Assembly (NCBI RefSeq): GCF_003096415.1
Contig: NZ_QEKH01000016.1
Span: forward strand, 1-64,000
DNA from: Victivallis vadensis
Lineage (GTDB): Bacteria; Verrucomicrobiota; Lentisphaeria; Victivallales; Victivallaceae
Reading direction: 5' to 3'
Length of the DNA: 64,000 nucleotides
The position numbers were made by a program, and so were the translations under genes. Below, in pieces: positions 34,636 through 42,105 of the stretch (its first letter is position 1; every line of letters starts with the position of its first letter). The notes under the pieces are model-generated. The model was not told the DNA's origin and made no database searches. It was given only the letters and a program-made list of their open reading frames with translations.

Positions 34636-35673
34636 TCAGTTTTGAGGCCACATTATACAGAGCGGCTGGGGCAGTTTGAGCTGGAAGCCGTTGGGAGTGA
34701 GTTTGCCTTTGCCGTCATAATCGTAGAATGTGACCAGGTCGGAGAATTCGTTGGCCGCCGCGAACATCGTTCCGCCGGGGAGCATGTTGATGTCGCGCGG
34801 ACTGCTGCCGCCGGTGAGGACGAGGTCGATGAACTTCATGCCGCCTTTGCCGTCGAGCTCGTAGACCGCGACCGAATCGTAACCGCGGTTGGAGGCGAAC
34901 AGATAGTTTTCATCGGGAGAGAGGCGGATGGCCGCCGCCTTGGTCGCGCAGTCGACGAAACGCGGCAGCGTGGTGCAGCTCTGGATCGCCTCGAATTTGC
35001 CGTCATCATAGCGCATGGAGATCACGGTGTTGCCGAGTTCATTGAGCAGATAGGCGATTTTGCCCGATCTGTCATAGACCAGATGGCGCGGGCCGGAACC
35101 GGCCGGTTCGATTTGGCTGGTCACGGGATGGGCGGCGTCAAGCCCCTTTTCCGGGTCGAGCGGATAACACTTGATCGCGTCGATGCCGAGGTCGATCACC
35201 GCAAGGTATCTGCCGTCGCTGGTGATGCCGGTGAAGTGCGGATGGGCCGCTTCCTGACGGGCAGGGTTGGGGCCGCTCCCTTCGTGGCGGATCAACTGGG
35301 TGCGTTCGACGATCCGTCCCTCCTTCAGCCGGAATTCGACGAAAGAGCTGCTGCTGTAATTGGCGGCGTACAGGAAGTTGCCGCTCGGGTCGACGATCAC
35401 GTAGCAGGTGCTTTTGCCCTCCGCCGACATCGAATTGATCGGCGTCAGGGAGCCGTCCGGATTGAGCCGGAATGAGGCGACGCCGCCGATTCCGTCGATG
35501 GTGCAGGTGCTGAAAAAGTATTTGCGGTCCGGCGAAAACGCGAAATAGTTCGCGTTTTCGAGCCGGTTGAAGCCGACCTGCTTCGGGGCGGCGGATTCGC
35601 GCATTTCATAGCGGTAGATTCCGCCGTCAGGCTCCGGCGACTTGGCGGCGACGTAAAAGAGTGTTCCCGGCAT
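34636..35673 (-). CDS. Lactonase family beta-propeller protein (6-phosphogluconolactonase-like)
   Basis: A 345-aa seven-bladed propeller without signal peptide. Repeated blade motifs are visible: F-S-P-D-R-K-Y-F-F, V-D-P-S-G-N-F-L-Y-A-A-N-Y, S-P-D-E-N-Y-L-F-A-S-N-R, and the family hallmark H-P-H-F-T-G-I-T-S-D-G and G-P-R-H-L. This is the YbhE/Pgl type lactonase that hydrolyses 6-phosphogluconolactone, the product of glucose-6-phosphate dehydrogenase. zwf is encoded 10 kb away and no SOL-type lactonase is seen, so a pentose-phosphate role is likely but not proven. Its own extended -10 promoter lies upstream. Confidence 0.85.
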   Translation of the reverse strand: MPGTLFYVAAKSPEPDGGIYRYEMRESAAPKQVGFNRLENANYFAFSPDRKYFFSTCTIDGIGGVASFRLNPDGSLTPINSMSAEGKSTCYVIVDPSGNFLYAANYSSSSFVEFRLKEGRIVERTQLIRHEGSGPNPARQEAAHPHFTGITSDGRYLAVIDLGIDAIKCYPLDPEKGLDAAHPVTSQIEPAGSGPRHLVYDRSGKIAYLLNELGNTVISMRYDDGKFEAIQSCTTLPRFVDCATKAAAIRLSPDENYLFASNRGYDSVAVYELDGKGGMKFIDLVLTGGSSPRDINMLPGGTMFAAANEFSDLVTFYDYDGKGKLTPNGFQLKLPQPLCIMWPQN

Positions 35674-35712
35674 GATGGATAATTCCTCCGATTATTGCTG
35701 ATGGTTTCCCAT

Positions 35713-35721
35713 ATTATATCA
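35713..35721 (-). promoter_or_regulatory. Extended -10 promoter of the lactonase gene
   Basis: On the minus strand TGATATAAT (-10 TATAAT at 35718-35713), preceded by GGCGAAAAACGGAATCCCG, which resembles the uvrA upstream block. Confidence 0.55.
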
Positions 35722-35790
35722 CGGGATTCCGTTTTTCGCCTCCCATGCAGGCGGGAAAAACGGAAAAAAACGGCCCCCTGTTCACATGAT

Positions 35791-35824
35791 GAAGAAAAGG
35801 CCGGAAGAAACGTTTCTCCCGGCC
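35791..35824 (-). terminator. Intrinsic terminator of the mutarotase gene
   Basis: Read on the minus strand, GGCCGGGAGAAAC pairs with GTTTCTTCCGGCC (35824-35812/35811-35799) with one mismatch, followed by TTTTCTTC. It begins 16 bp after the stop. Confidence 0.75.
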
Positions 35825-35839
35825 GGCGGCGGAAACTCT

Positions 35840-36742
35840 TTAAAGAATCGTGATCTTCTGGGCAAGCACGTGGGTGCCGCCGGGTTCGATCGTGCGCGCG
35901 TCGATGCTGGCGTTCACCGCCTCGATGCAGACCATGCCGTGAAACTCGTCGTCGCCGAAGTCCGGCATCGCATGGGATTTGCGCACCCACGGATTCCAGA
36001 CCACAGTGGAGGCGGAACCCTCCTTTTCGATCCGGATCGTGCGCTTGAAGCCGGGGTCGACGATTTCGACGGCGGACATCGTGTCGAGGTAGATGCGGTC
36101 CACTTCGGCGCTGATTTTGATGTCGCCCGCCTGCACGTTGCCGTAGACCACCGGCGCACCGACCACGCGGTCCTCATAGCCGACCAGGTCGAGGCCGCGG
36201 ATCGCGATTTTCTCCGCATCGGAGACCGAGAAATAGGTGTGCAGCGCGTCGGTGACCACCTGCGGCTGGTCCGACAGATTGCGCATCGTGAGCTTCAGTT
36301 GGAGGCGGCTGCCGACGGTGAATTCCATTTGGAGTTCAAAGGGGAATTTCACTAGCGCCTGATTGGTCACATCCCGGCCGGAGAGCGTCAGCGTCACATG
36401 GGTGGCTCCGCATTCGAGCGCCTCGACTCCGGCGACCTGCCACTGGGAAAGGCGGGCGAAGCCGTGGGCGGGCAGTTCCGGCGAAGCTCCCGCTCCGAAC
36501 CACGGCCAGCAGAGCGGCACGCCGCCGCGGATCGGCTTGCCCGCTTCAAACCAGGAACTTTTGCTCATCCACAGCAGCGGCAGCTGTCCGGCGGGCGTGA
36601 ACTCCATGATGTGTGCACCATAGGTGCAGATTTTCGCCTTCGCTTTGGCGTTGGCGATTTCGATGCTGACGAATTCCCCCGGTCCCTTCACGAACTTCAC
36701 CGTGTCGGAACCGAACTGCTGTTGAAGCGAATCAATATCCAT
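35840..36742 (-). CDS. D-hexose-6-phosphate mutarotase (YeaD-like)
   Basis: A 300-aa aldose-1-epimerase-fold protein (start at 36742; two further ATG codons lie just upstream at 36751 and 36748). The family traits are G-G-V-P-L-C-W-P-W-F-G, A-H-G-F-A-R, the catalytic-type His in D-A-L-H-T-Y-F and Glu in V-C-I-E-A-V-N. YeaD-type enzymes interconvert the anomers of hexose 6-phosphates in the cytoplasm, feeding glycolysis or the oxidative pentose-phosphate branch. It precedes the lactonase gene on the same strand, but a terminator and a promoter separate them. Confidence 0.87.
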   Translation of the reverse strand: MDIDSLQQQFGSDTVKFVKGPGEFVSIEIANAKAKAKICTYGAHIMEFTPAGQLPLLWMSKSSWFEAGKPIRGGVPLCWPWFGAGASPELPAHGFARLSQWQVAGVEALECGATHVTLTLSGRDVTNQALVKFPFELQMEFTVGSRLQLKLTMRNLSDQPQVVTDALHTYFSVSDAEKIAIRGLDLVGYEDRVVGAPVVYGNVQAGDIKISAEVDRIYLDTMSAVEIVDPGFKRTIRIEKEGSASTVVWNPWVRKSHAMPDFGDDEFHGMVCIEAVNASIDARTIEPGGTHVLAQKITIL

Positions 36743-36783
36743 AACCATCATCCCTTATGTTTGGTGTGTGTTGTACTCATATA

Positions 36784-37390
36784 CGGGGGAAGCCGCGCCG
36801 ACGACGGGGACGGCGAGGCTGCTCGCCCCTGCGGGCAACAGACCTTGTGCGCTACTTGCAATCAGGCATCGGTAGCTGGTCGCTGCAGCACCCGGTGGCG
36901 AATACCGCCGACAGACTTCCCGCAATCCATTATTAATACCTCCGGTTTTGAGATTTTTGCTGCGCAAAAAACTCGAAACCGTACCCGGCGCCGGCACCTT
37001 GCCGGTCTGGGGGACCGGGGGGCGAAGCGCCCCCGGCCGCCGGAGGCAAAGTCCCGGAGAAGCCATGCCGCTTTTGCGGCAGGCGGGTCTGCTTGCCCTT
37101 TCGGGCAGCAGACCTTGTGCGCTACGCGGCCTGATTTTCAATCAGGCTCCGGTAGCTGGGCGCATAGCGCACAACTGTCTCCGACGGGCAAGGCGCTTCG
37201 CCCTTGCAACCCGACCGGCAACGTGCCGGTGCGGTAAATCGCCGCTAGACCGTATTCAACCCATATTAATCCCCCCGGTTTTGAGATTTTTGCTGCGCAA
37301 AAAACTCGAAACCGTACCCGGCGCCGGCACCTTGCCGGTCTGGGGGACCGGGGGGCGAAGCGCCCCCGGCCGCCGGAGGCTCTCGCCCCC
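36784..37390 (-). repeat. Family A GC-rich repeat, two adjacent units
   Basis: Between the mutarotase start and the stop of the next gene lie two units in reverse orientation (about 36784-37049 and 37050-37384), each carrying hairpins, the GCAAAAATCTCAAAACCGG block and the GTAGCGCACAAGGTCTG block. A roughly 105-bp segment (36943-37049 and 37279-37384) is nearly identical in both. Small frames such as 36755-37141 repeat the same translated motif as the copy at 6849 and are not credible genes. Confidence 0.8.
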
Positions 37391-37397
37391 TCCCGCG

Positions 37398-38504
37398 TTA
37401 TTCGCTGTCCGGCAGCGGGCGGGGGCGGCGGGCGAGGTTCGCGGCGCTGACCGAGTCGGCGAATTGGCCGCAGTCGCAGTGCATCGTCAGCCAGTGGCCG
37501 TTCTTCAATAACTGTCGGTTGCCCCAGACATAAAACGCGATCCAGTCTTCGAGGTCGAGATGTTCAAGCTCTTTTTTGTTGGGCCGTTCCAGATGGGCGG
37601 CGGACATGCAAAGCCCGAAATTCGCGTGCTCGAAGCGGAGCGGAGACGACGCCTGACGCACCTGCGTGCGGAAGAATTTCCGGGCGGGTGCGCTGGCGAG
37701 GCAGAGTTCGGGCAGAACCTTGCCGCCGCAGCCGATCCGGCGGCCGGATTCGGCGATGGAAGCGGACGCAAGGTTGATGCTCCGCACCCCGGCTTCGGAA
37801 TCGGCTTCCCGGCCCGGAACGCTCCACGCGAACACGGTCTGGAAACGCCACGGGCGCTTTTCGATCTCCGCTTCCGCTTCATAGGTCAGGATCTGCCGCC
37901 GGAACACGATTTTGTCGCGGCTGCCCGACAGCACGAATTCGCCGGAGGCTCCCGGAGTGCGGAAGCCGGAGCGGTGCCGCCACAGGTCGCTGCCGGTCGC
38001 GAATTCCACCCTGACGCCGTCGTCGGCGGTCAGGCGGATCATCACCAGCGTTTCGGGGGAATGGTGAAACTCCTGCTCATCAGCGGCGGGTTCGACGGTA
38101 CGGAACTGTTCTTCGCCCCAGACCAGAAACTCCAGCTTGTTCCACGGGCCGTCGAATTCGAGATCCTCCAGCGCGAGGTTGCCGACTTTGCCGTGGTTCA
38201 CGGCACGGATATCGACGGTCGCGGTCGCGAAGCCGTCCACAGCTTCCAGATCGCGTTCGACCTCGTATTCGCAGCCGAAGGGAATCACCGACAGCGTCTC
38301 GAAGGAGGCGGTCAGGTTGTCGATCGAACCGTGGAGGCGGAATTTCCGGGAGAGCGCGCCGAGTTCGCTGAACTCCGCACAGCGGACCCGGCCGCAATGC
38401 AGCCGGGGGCGTCCGGCGACTTCGAGGATCAATGAATCCTTGCCGTTCGGAAGCGAGCGGAACGTGAAGTCCGCTCCGTGGATCAGATGTTCTTCTGTGG
38501 GCAT
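37398..38504 (-). CDS. Conserved-looking hypothetical protein
   Basis: A 368-aa soluble protein without signal peptide or membrane span that I do not recognise. It is rich in beta-strand-like stretches (F-E-T-L-S-V-I-P-F-G-C-E-Y-E-V-E-R-D, A-T-A-T-V-D-I-R-A-V-N-H-G-K-V) and ends with H-L-D-L-E-D-W-I-A-F-Y-V-W-G-N-R-Q-L. The pattern loosely resembles sugar-processing beta-sandwich proteins, but no catalytic motif stands out. Codon use matches its neighbours. Its ATG lies 3 bp after the nitroreductase stop without a clear ribosome-binding site, so it is translated by coupling. The stop is 8-14 bp from the family A repeat. Confidence 0.7.
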   Translation of the reverse strand: MPTEEHLIHGADFTFRSLPNGKDSLILEVAGRPRLHCGRVRCAEFSELGALSRKFRLHGSIDNLTASFETLSVIPFGCEYEVERDLEAVDGFATATVDIRAVNHGKVGNLALEDLEFDGPWNKLEFLVWGEEQFRTVEPAADEQEFHHSPETLVMIRLTADDGVRVEFATGSDLWRHRSGFRTPGASGEFVLSGSRDKIVFRRQILTYEAEAEIEKRPWRFQTVFAWSVPGREADSEAGVRSINLASASIAESGRRIGCGGKVLPELCLASAPARKFFRTQVRQASSPLRFEHANFGLCMSAAHLERPNKKELEHLDLEDWIAFYVWGNRQLLKNGHWLTMHCDCGQFADSVSAANLARRPRPLPDSE

Positions 38505-38507
38505 GGC

Positions 38508-39014
38508 TTAAATGATTTCAAAGGTTTCCGCGAGCGGCTTGCGGTTGAAGGGGAGCGGATCGGCGTTCGCGTAACCGAGCGGACTCAGCGCCAGCACGGT
38601 CCACGGCGCCGGAATCTCCAGCGCGGCGTCAACGTTGGCGCGAGTGTAGGCGCAGACCCAGCAGGTCGCCAGCCCTTCGGCTTCCGCGGCAAGGATCACG
38701 TGCTCGAACATGATGCCGAGATCCACTTCGACAATCGAATGGTCATCGCCGGGGCGCTGCCACGCCTGTTTCGGATTGCCGAGCGCCAGCAGCACCATCG
38801 GGGCTTCGGCGATGAACTTCATAGGGCAGGCCTGATAGAGTCTGGCGAGCTTGTCGGGGCTTTTGACCGCAACCAGTTTGACCGGCTGGCGGTTGCAGGC
38901 GGAGGGGGCGGCGGAAGCGGCTTTGGCAATGCGTTCGAGCGCGTCGTCCGGCACCGGATCTTTTTTGTAGCTGCGGATGCTGCGGCGATAGTTTACAACA
39001 TCATAGAAATCCAT
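38508..39014 (-). CDS. Nitroreductase family protein
   Basis: A 168-aa FMN-dependent oxidoreductase-like protein. The N-terminal R-R-S-I-R-S-Y motif binds the FMN phosphate. A-P-S-A-C-N-R-Q-P is the second flavin loop, and [22 protein letters not shown] near residue 100-120 is the dimer helix. Substrates of this broad family include nitro compounds, quinones and flavins; none can be chosen here. A TTGCTT-N17-TAAGTT promoter lies upstream (39082-39054, minus strand). It forms a two-gene operon with the hypothetical gene. Confidence 0.88.
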   Translation of the reverse strand: MDFYDVVNYRRSIRSYKKDPVPDDALERIAKAASAAPSACNRQPVKLVAVKSPDKLARLYQACPMKFIAEAPMVLLALGNPKQAWQRPGDDHSIVEVDLGIMFEHVILAAEAEGLATCWVCAYTRANVDAALEIPAPWTVLALSPLGYANADPLPFNRKPLAETFEII

Positions 39015-39053
39015 AATTACCTCTCTCGTTGAAATTCAGTATGCGTCGGATAG

Positions 39054-39082
39054 AACTTACCGTGAAAACCGGGAAAAAGCAA
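39054..39082 (-). promoter_or_regulatory. Promoter of the nitroreductase gene
   Basis: On the minus strand TTGCTT (39082-39077) and TAAGTT (39059-39054), 17-bp spacer. Confidence 0.45.
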
Positions 39083-39114
39083 GTTTTTCCCGTCGATTTT
39101 CCCCGGTTTTTGCC

Positions 39115-39143
39115 GTGCAAAATCATGAATCCGGTGGTATATT
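39115..39143 (+). promoter_or_regulatory. Promoter of hisF
   Basis: GTGCAA (39115-39120) and TATATT (39138-39143), 17-bp spacer, with TG before the -10. It rules out the earlier ATG at 39115 as the hisF start. Confidence 0.55.
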
Positions 39144-39186
39144 ACAGAAAATATCCGAAAGCAATCTGCATAAAGAGGTATCAGCG

Positions 39187-39954
39187 GTGCTGGCAAAAAG
39201 AATCATACCCTGTCTGGACGTGACCGGCGGCCGCGTGGTCAAGGGGATCAATTTCGTCGATCTGGTCGATGCGGGCGATCCGGTCGCAATCGCCCGGAAC
39301 TACGACGCGCAGGGCGCCGATGAACTGGTGTTCCTCGATATCACCGCGAGCAGCGACGCCCGCGGAACGATGGTGGAGGTGGTACGGCGGACCGCGGAAC
39401 AGGTCTTTATCCCGCTGACGGTCGGCGGCGGCATCCGCACCGCCGACGACATCCGCCGGATGCTGCTGGCCGGGGCGGACAAGACTTCGGTGAATACCGC
39501 CGCGATCCTGCGCCCCGACCTGATCCGGGAAGGGGCCGAGCGGTTCGGCAGCCAGTGCATCGTGCTGGCGATCGACGCGCGGCGGGTTCCCGGCGAAAAC
39601 CGCTGGAAGGTTTTCACCCACGGCGGGCGCAACGAAACGGAACTCGACGCGGTCGAGTGGGCGGTGCGCGGCGTGGAGCTGGGGGCGGGCGAAATCCTGC
39701 TGACCAGCATGGACGCCGACGGCACCTGCGCCGGCTACGACTGCGGGCTGACCCGCGCGGTTTCCGACGCGGTCGGCGTGCCGGTGATCGCCTCCGGCGG
39801 CGCGGGAACCCTCGAACATCTGGCCGAGGTGCTGGACAGGGGGCGCGCCGACGCGGTGCTGGCGGCGAGCATCTTTCACTTCGGCACCTTCACGGTTCCG
39901 CAGGCGAAGGAGTTTTTGAAAGCGAAAGGGATTCCGGTGCGCCCGGTCCTGTAA
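39187..39954 (+). CDS. hisF: Imidazole glycerol phosphate synthase subunit HisF
   Basis: A 255-aa TIM-barrel cyclase that uses ammonia from HisH to turn PRFAR into imidazole glycerol phosphate and AICAR in histidine synthesis. The start is GTG 39187 ([11 protein letters not shown]) after AGAGGT. Catalytic Asp11 is in I-P-C-L-D-V, and the second Asp lies in V-L-A-I-D-A. Phosphate-binding loops G-G-G-I-R-T and S-G-G-A-G-T are present. No other his gene is nearby, so the pathway genes are scattered. The malic enzyme gene follows after 41 bp. Confidence 0.95.
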   Translation: MLAKRIIPCLDVTGGRVVKGINFVDLVDAGDPVAIARNYDAQGADELVFLDITASSDARGTMVEVVRRTAEQVFIPLTVGGGIRTADDIRRMLLAGADKTSVNTAAILRPDLIREGAERFGSQCIVLAIDARRVPGENRWKVFTHGGRNETELDAVEWAVRGVELGAGEILLTSMDADGTCAGYDCGLTRAVSDAVGVPVIASGGAGTLEHLAEVLDRGRADAVLAASIFHFGTFTVPQAKEFLKAKGIPVRPVL

Positions 39955-39995
39955 CGATTTTACCGTTTGACACTTTATATCAGGAGACACAGATT

Positions 39996-41327
39996 ATGAC
40001 CCCCGAAGAACTCAGGAAAGCCGCCCTCGCTTACCATCATGACGGCGCTCCCGGCAAGATTTCCGTCGTCGCGACCAAGCCGTGCAACACCGCGCAGGAC
40101 CTTTCGCTCGCCTACACGCCCGGCGTCGCGCAGCCCTGCCTCGCGATCAAGGAGACTCCCGCCGATGTCTGGAACTATACCTCGCGCGGCAATCTCGTCG
40201 CGGTGGTCAGCGACGGCACCGCCGTACTGGGCCTCGGCAATATCGGCCCGGAGGCCGGTCTGCCGGTGATGGAGGGCAAAGCGGTGCTTTTCAAGCACTT
40301 CGCGGATATCGACGCGGTTCCGGTCTGCCTCGGCAAGGTGTTCAATGAGAAAGGGCGCACCGACGCGGCCAAAGTGATCGAGACCGTCGAGCGACTCGAA
40401 CCGACCTTCGGCGGAATCAACCTTGAAGACATCGGCGCGCCCGCCTGTTTCGAGGTCGAACAGACTTTGAAAAAGCGGATGAACATTCCGGTTTTCCACG
40501 ACGACCAGCACGGCACGGCGATCATTTCTCTGGCCGCGATCATCAATGCGCTGAAGATGGTCGGCAAGAAGATCGAAGATTGCAGATTCGTGGTCAACGG
40601 CGCGGGAGCGGCGGGAATCGCGTGCAGCCGCTTCTACATCACCGCCGGGGCGAAACGTTCCAACTTCATCATGTGCGATTCGAAGGGCGTGATTTACAAG
40701 GGGCGCACCGACCTGAATCCGGAAAAGCAGGAGTTTGCCGCCGAAACCGATGCGCGCACACTGGCCGACGCGATGAAGGGAGCGGATATCTTCCTCGGCT
40801 TCTCGGCACCGAACTGCGTGACGGCCGAGATGGTCAAGTCGATGAACAAGGGGGCGGTGATCTTCGCGATGGCGAATCCGGTGCCGGAGATTTTCCCGGA
40901 TGTGGCGCTGGCGGCGGGAGCGGCGGTGGTCGGAACGGGCCGCAGCGACTTCCCGAACCAGATCAACAACGTGCTGGGATTCCCGGGGATTTTCCGCGGG
41001 GCGCTGGATGTGCGCGCGAGGGACATCAATGAGGCGATGAAGCTGGCGGCGGCGAATGCGCTGGCGGAGCTGGCGGCGGAGTCGATTCCGGCGGATGTGA
41101 AGGAGCAGCTGACGGCGGCGTATCCGGCGGATGCGGCGGCGGGGATGTTTGAGGGGGAATCGCAGCTGAAGGCGACGTATGTGATTCCGAAGCCGTTTGA
41201 CCCGCGGGTGGTGCCGCGCGTGGCGATGCGCGTGGCGGAGGCGGCGATGAAGACGGGTGTGGCGCAGCTGAAGATCGAGGACTTGAAAGAGTACGAAAAG
41301 AGCGTAGCAAAGCGCATTAAAAAATAA
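39996..41327 (+). CDS. Malic enzyme (malate dehydrogenase, oxaloacetate-decarboxylating)
   Basis: A 443-aa enzyme that converts malate to pyruvate and CO2 with reduction of NAD(P). Y-T-P-G-V-A and the [22 protein letters not shown] segment are typical. [10 protein letters not shown] holds metal ligands, and N-G-A-G-A-A-G-I-A is the nucleotide-binding loop. The protein is the short bacterial form without the phosphotransacetylase domain of MaeB. The start at 39996 follows CAGGAGACAC. Cofactor choice is not evident. The stop is immediately followed by a family B repeat. Confidence 0.93.
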   Translation: MTPEELRKAALAYHHDGAPGKISVVATKPCNTAQDLSLAYTPGVAQPCLAIKETPADVWNYTSRGNLVAVVSDGTAVLGLGNIGPEAGLPVMEGKAVLFKHFADIDAVPVCLGKVFNEKGRTDAAKVIETVERLEPTFGGINLEDIGAPACFEVEQTLKKRMNIPVFHDDQHGTAIISLAAIINALKMVGKKIEDCRFVVNGAGAAGIACSRFYITAGAKRSNFIMCDSKGVIYKGRTDLNPEKQEFAAETDARTLADAMKGADIFLGFSAPNCVTAEMVKSMNKGAVIFAMANPVPEIFPDVALAAGAAVVGTGRSDFPNQINNVLGFPGIFRGALDVRARDINEAMKLAAANALAELAAESIPADVKEQLTAAYPADAAAGMFEGESQLKATYVIPKPFDPRVVPRVAMRVAEAAMKTGVAQLKIEDLKEYEKSVAKRIKK

Positions 41328-42105
41328 AAAAATATAAAGAACAGGCGGCGGAGCCGCCGTCGCCGCCGGCAGCTTGCCGGTCGCAGTCCAGCGCGCGAAC
41401 TGCGCTGGTCGAAGGCGGAGGGAGCGCGCTGGCGCGGCTCCCGGAGCCTTCGAAATGTAAGGTCGGCGAATGCCGACCGCAATGCAGCAGTACTGCCCGG
41501 CGGAGCGCGCGATCACTCAAAGAAGCAAAGCGCCTTTGAGTGATCGGTTCAGAGCGCGGAGCCGCCGCGAGGGGCGGCGACAGCGGATGGTAATTGCAGA
41601 CGCAACCACGCGGACGCGAGAGCGTCCCCCGCGCCGCGAAGCGTCTGAGGTGCGGTGCGATTGTTTGCGGTGATGTGTCAGAGAGACAGGCAAGGCTGAT
41701 TGAGCTTTGCTGCGGTTTTCGGTGGCCGTAAAGGTGATGGCGGCGGCAACGCGCTTACCGCCGGAAACAAAAATTCGCGTTGCTTATTTTTGATTCCGGC
41801 AAGCGCTTTTGCGCGGGTGGTACTGTTGCGGTTGCGGTCCGCATTCGCGGACCTTACATTTCGCTCCGCTTCGGACCCGCGCCTGCGCGCTCCTGCGCGA
41901 AGCGACCAGCGCTTCTCCGCTGGACCGAGCCCGGCAAGCTGCCGGTGGCGACGCCGCTGCGCGGCTTTACTTTTTATTTATTTTTATTTGGGAAAGTTTT
42001 CAGCCGACCAGCGCTTCTCCGCCGGACCGAGCCCGGCAAGCTGCCGGTGGCGACGCCGCTGCGCGGCTTTACTTTTTTATTTATTTTTATTTTGGGAGAG
42101 CTTTC
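41328..42105. repeat. Family B structured GC-rich repeats (two copies, one internally duplicated)
   Basis: No gene lies in this 778-bp stretch. Copy B1 (about 41330-41650) is in reverse orientation and matches the copy at 45716-46036. It contains a 12-bp stem GATCACTCAAAG/CTTTGAGTGATC (41511-41522/41534-41545). Copy B2 (about 41810-42105) is forward and lacks that stem. Its 3' part is duplicated in tandem with a 102-bp period (41904-42005 and 42006-42105), each ending CGCGGC then a T-rich tail. The second tail ends at the ribosome-binding site of the GH78 gene. Confidence 0.8.

Noticed and set aside
35808-35817. GAAACGTTTC as a further LacI operator like the one at 26417
   Set aside because: It lies in the loop-side stem of a terminator downstream of a gene, not in a promoter, so the resemblance is more simply explained by the hairpin.
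36755-37141. Hypothetical protein similar to one at 6904-7206
   Set aside because: The similarity comes from the family A repeat itself; hairpins dominate and no start signal is present.
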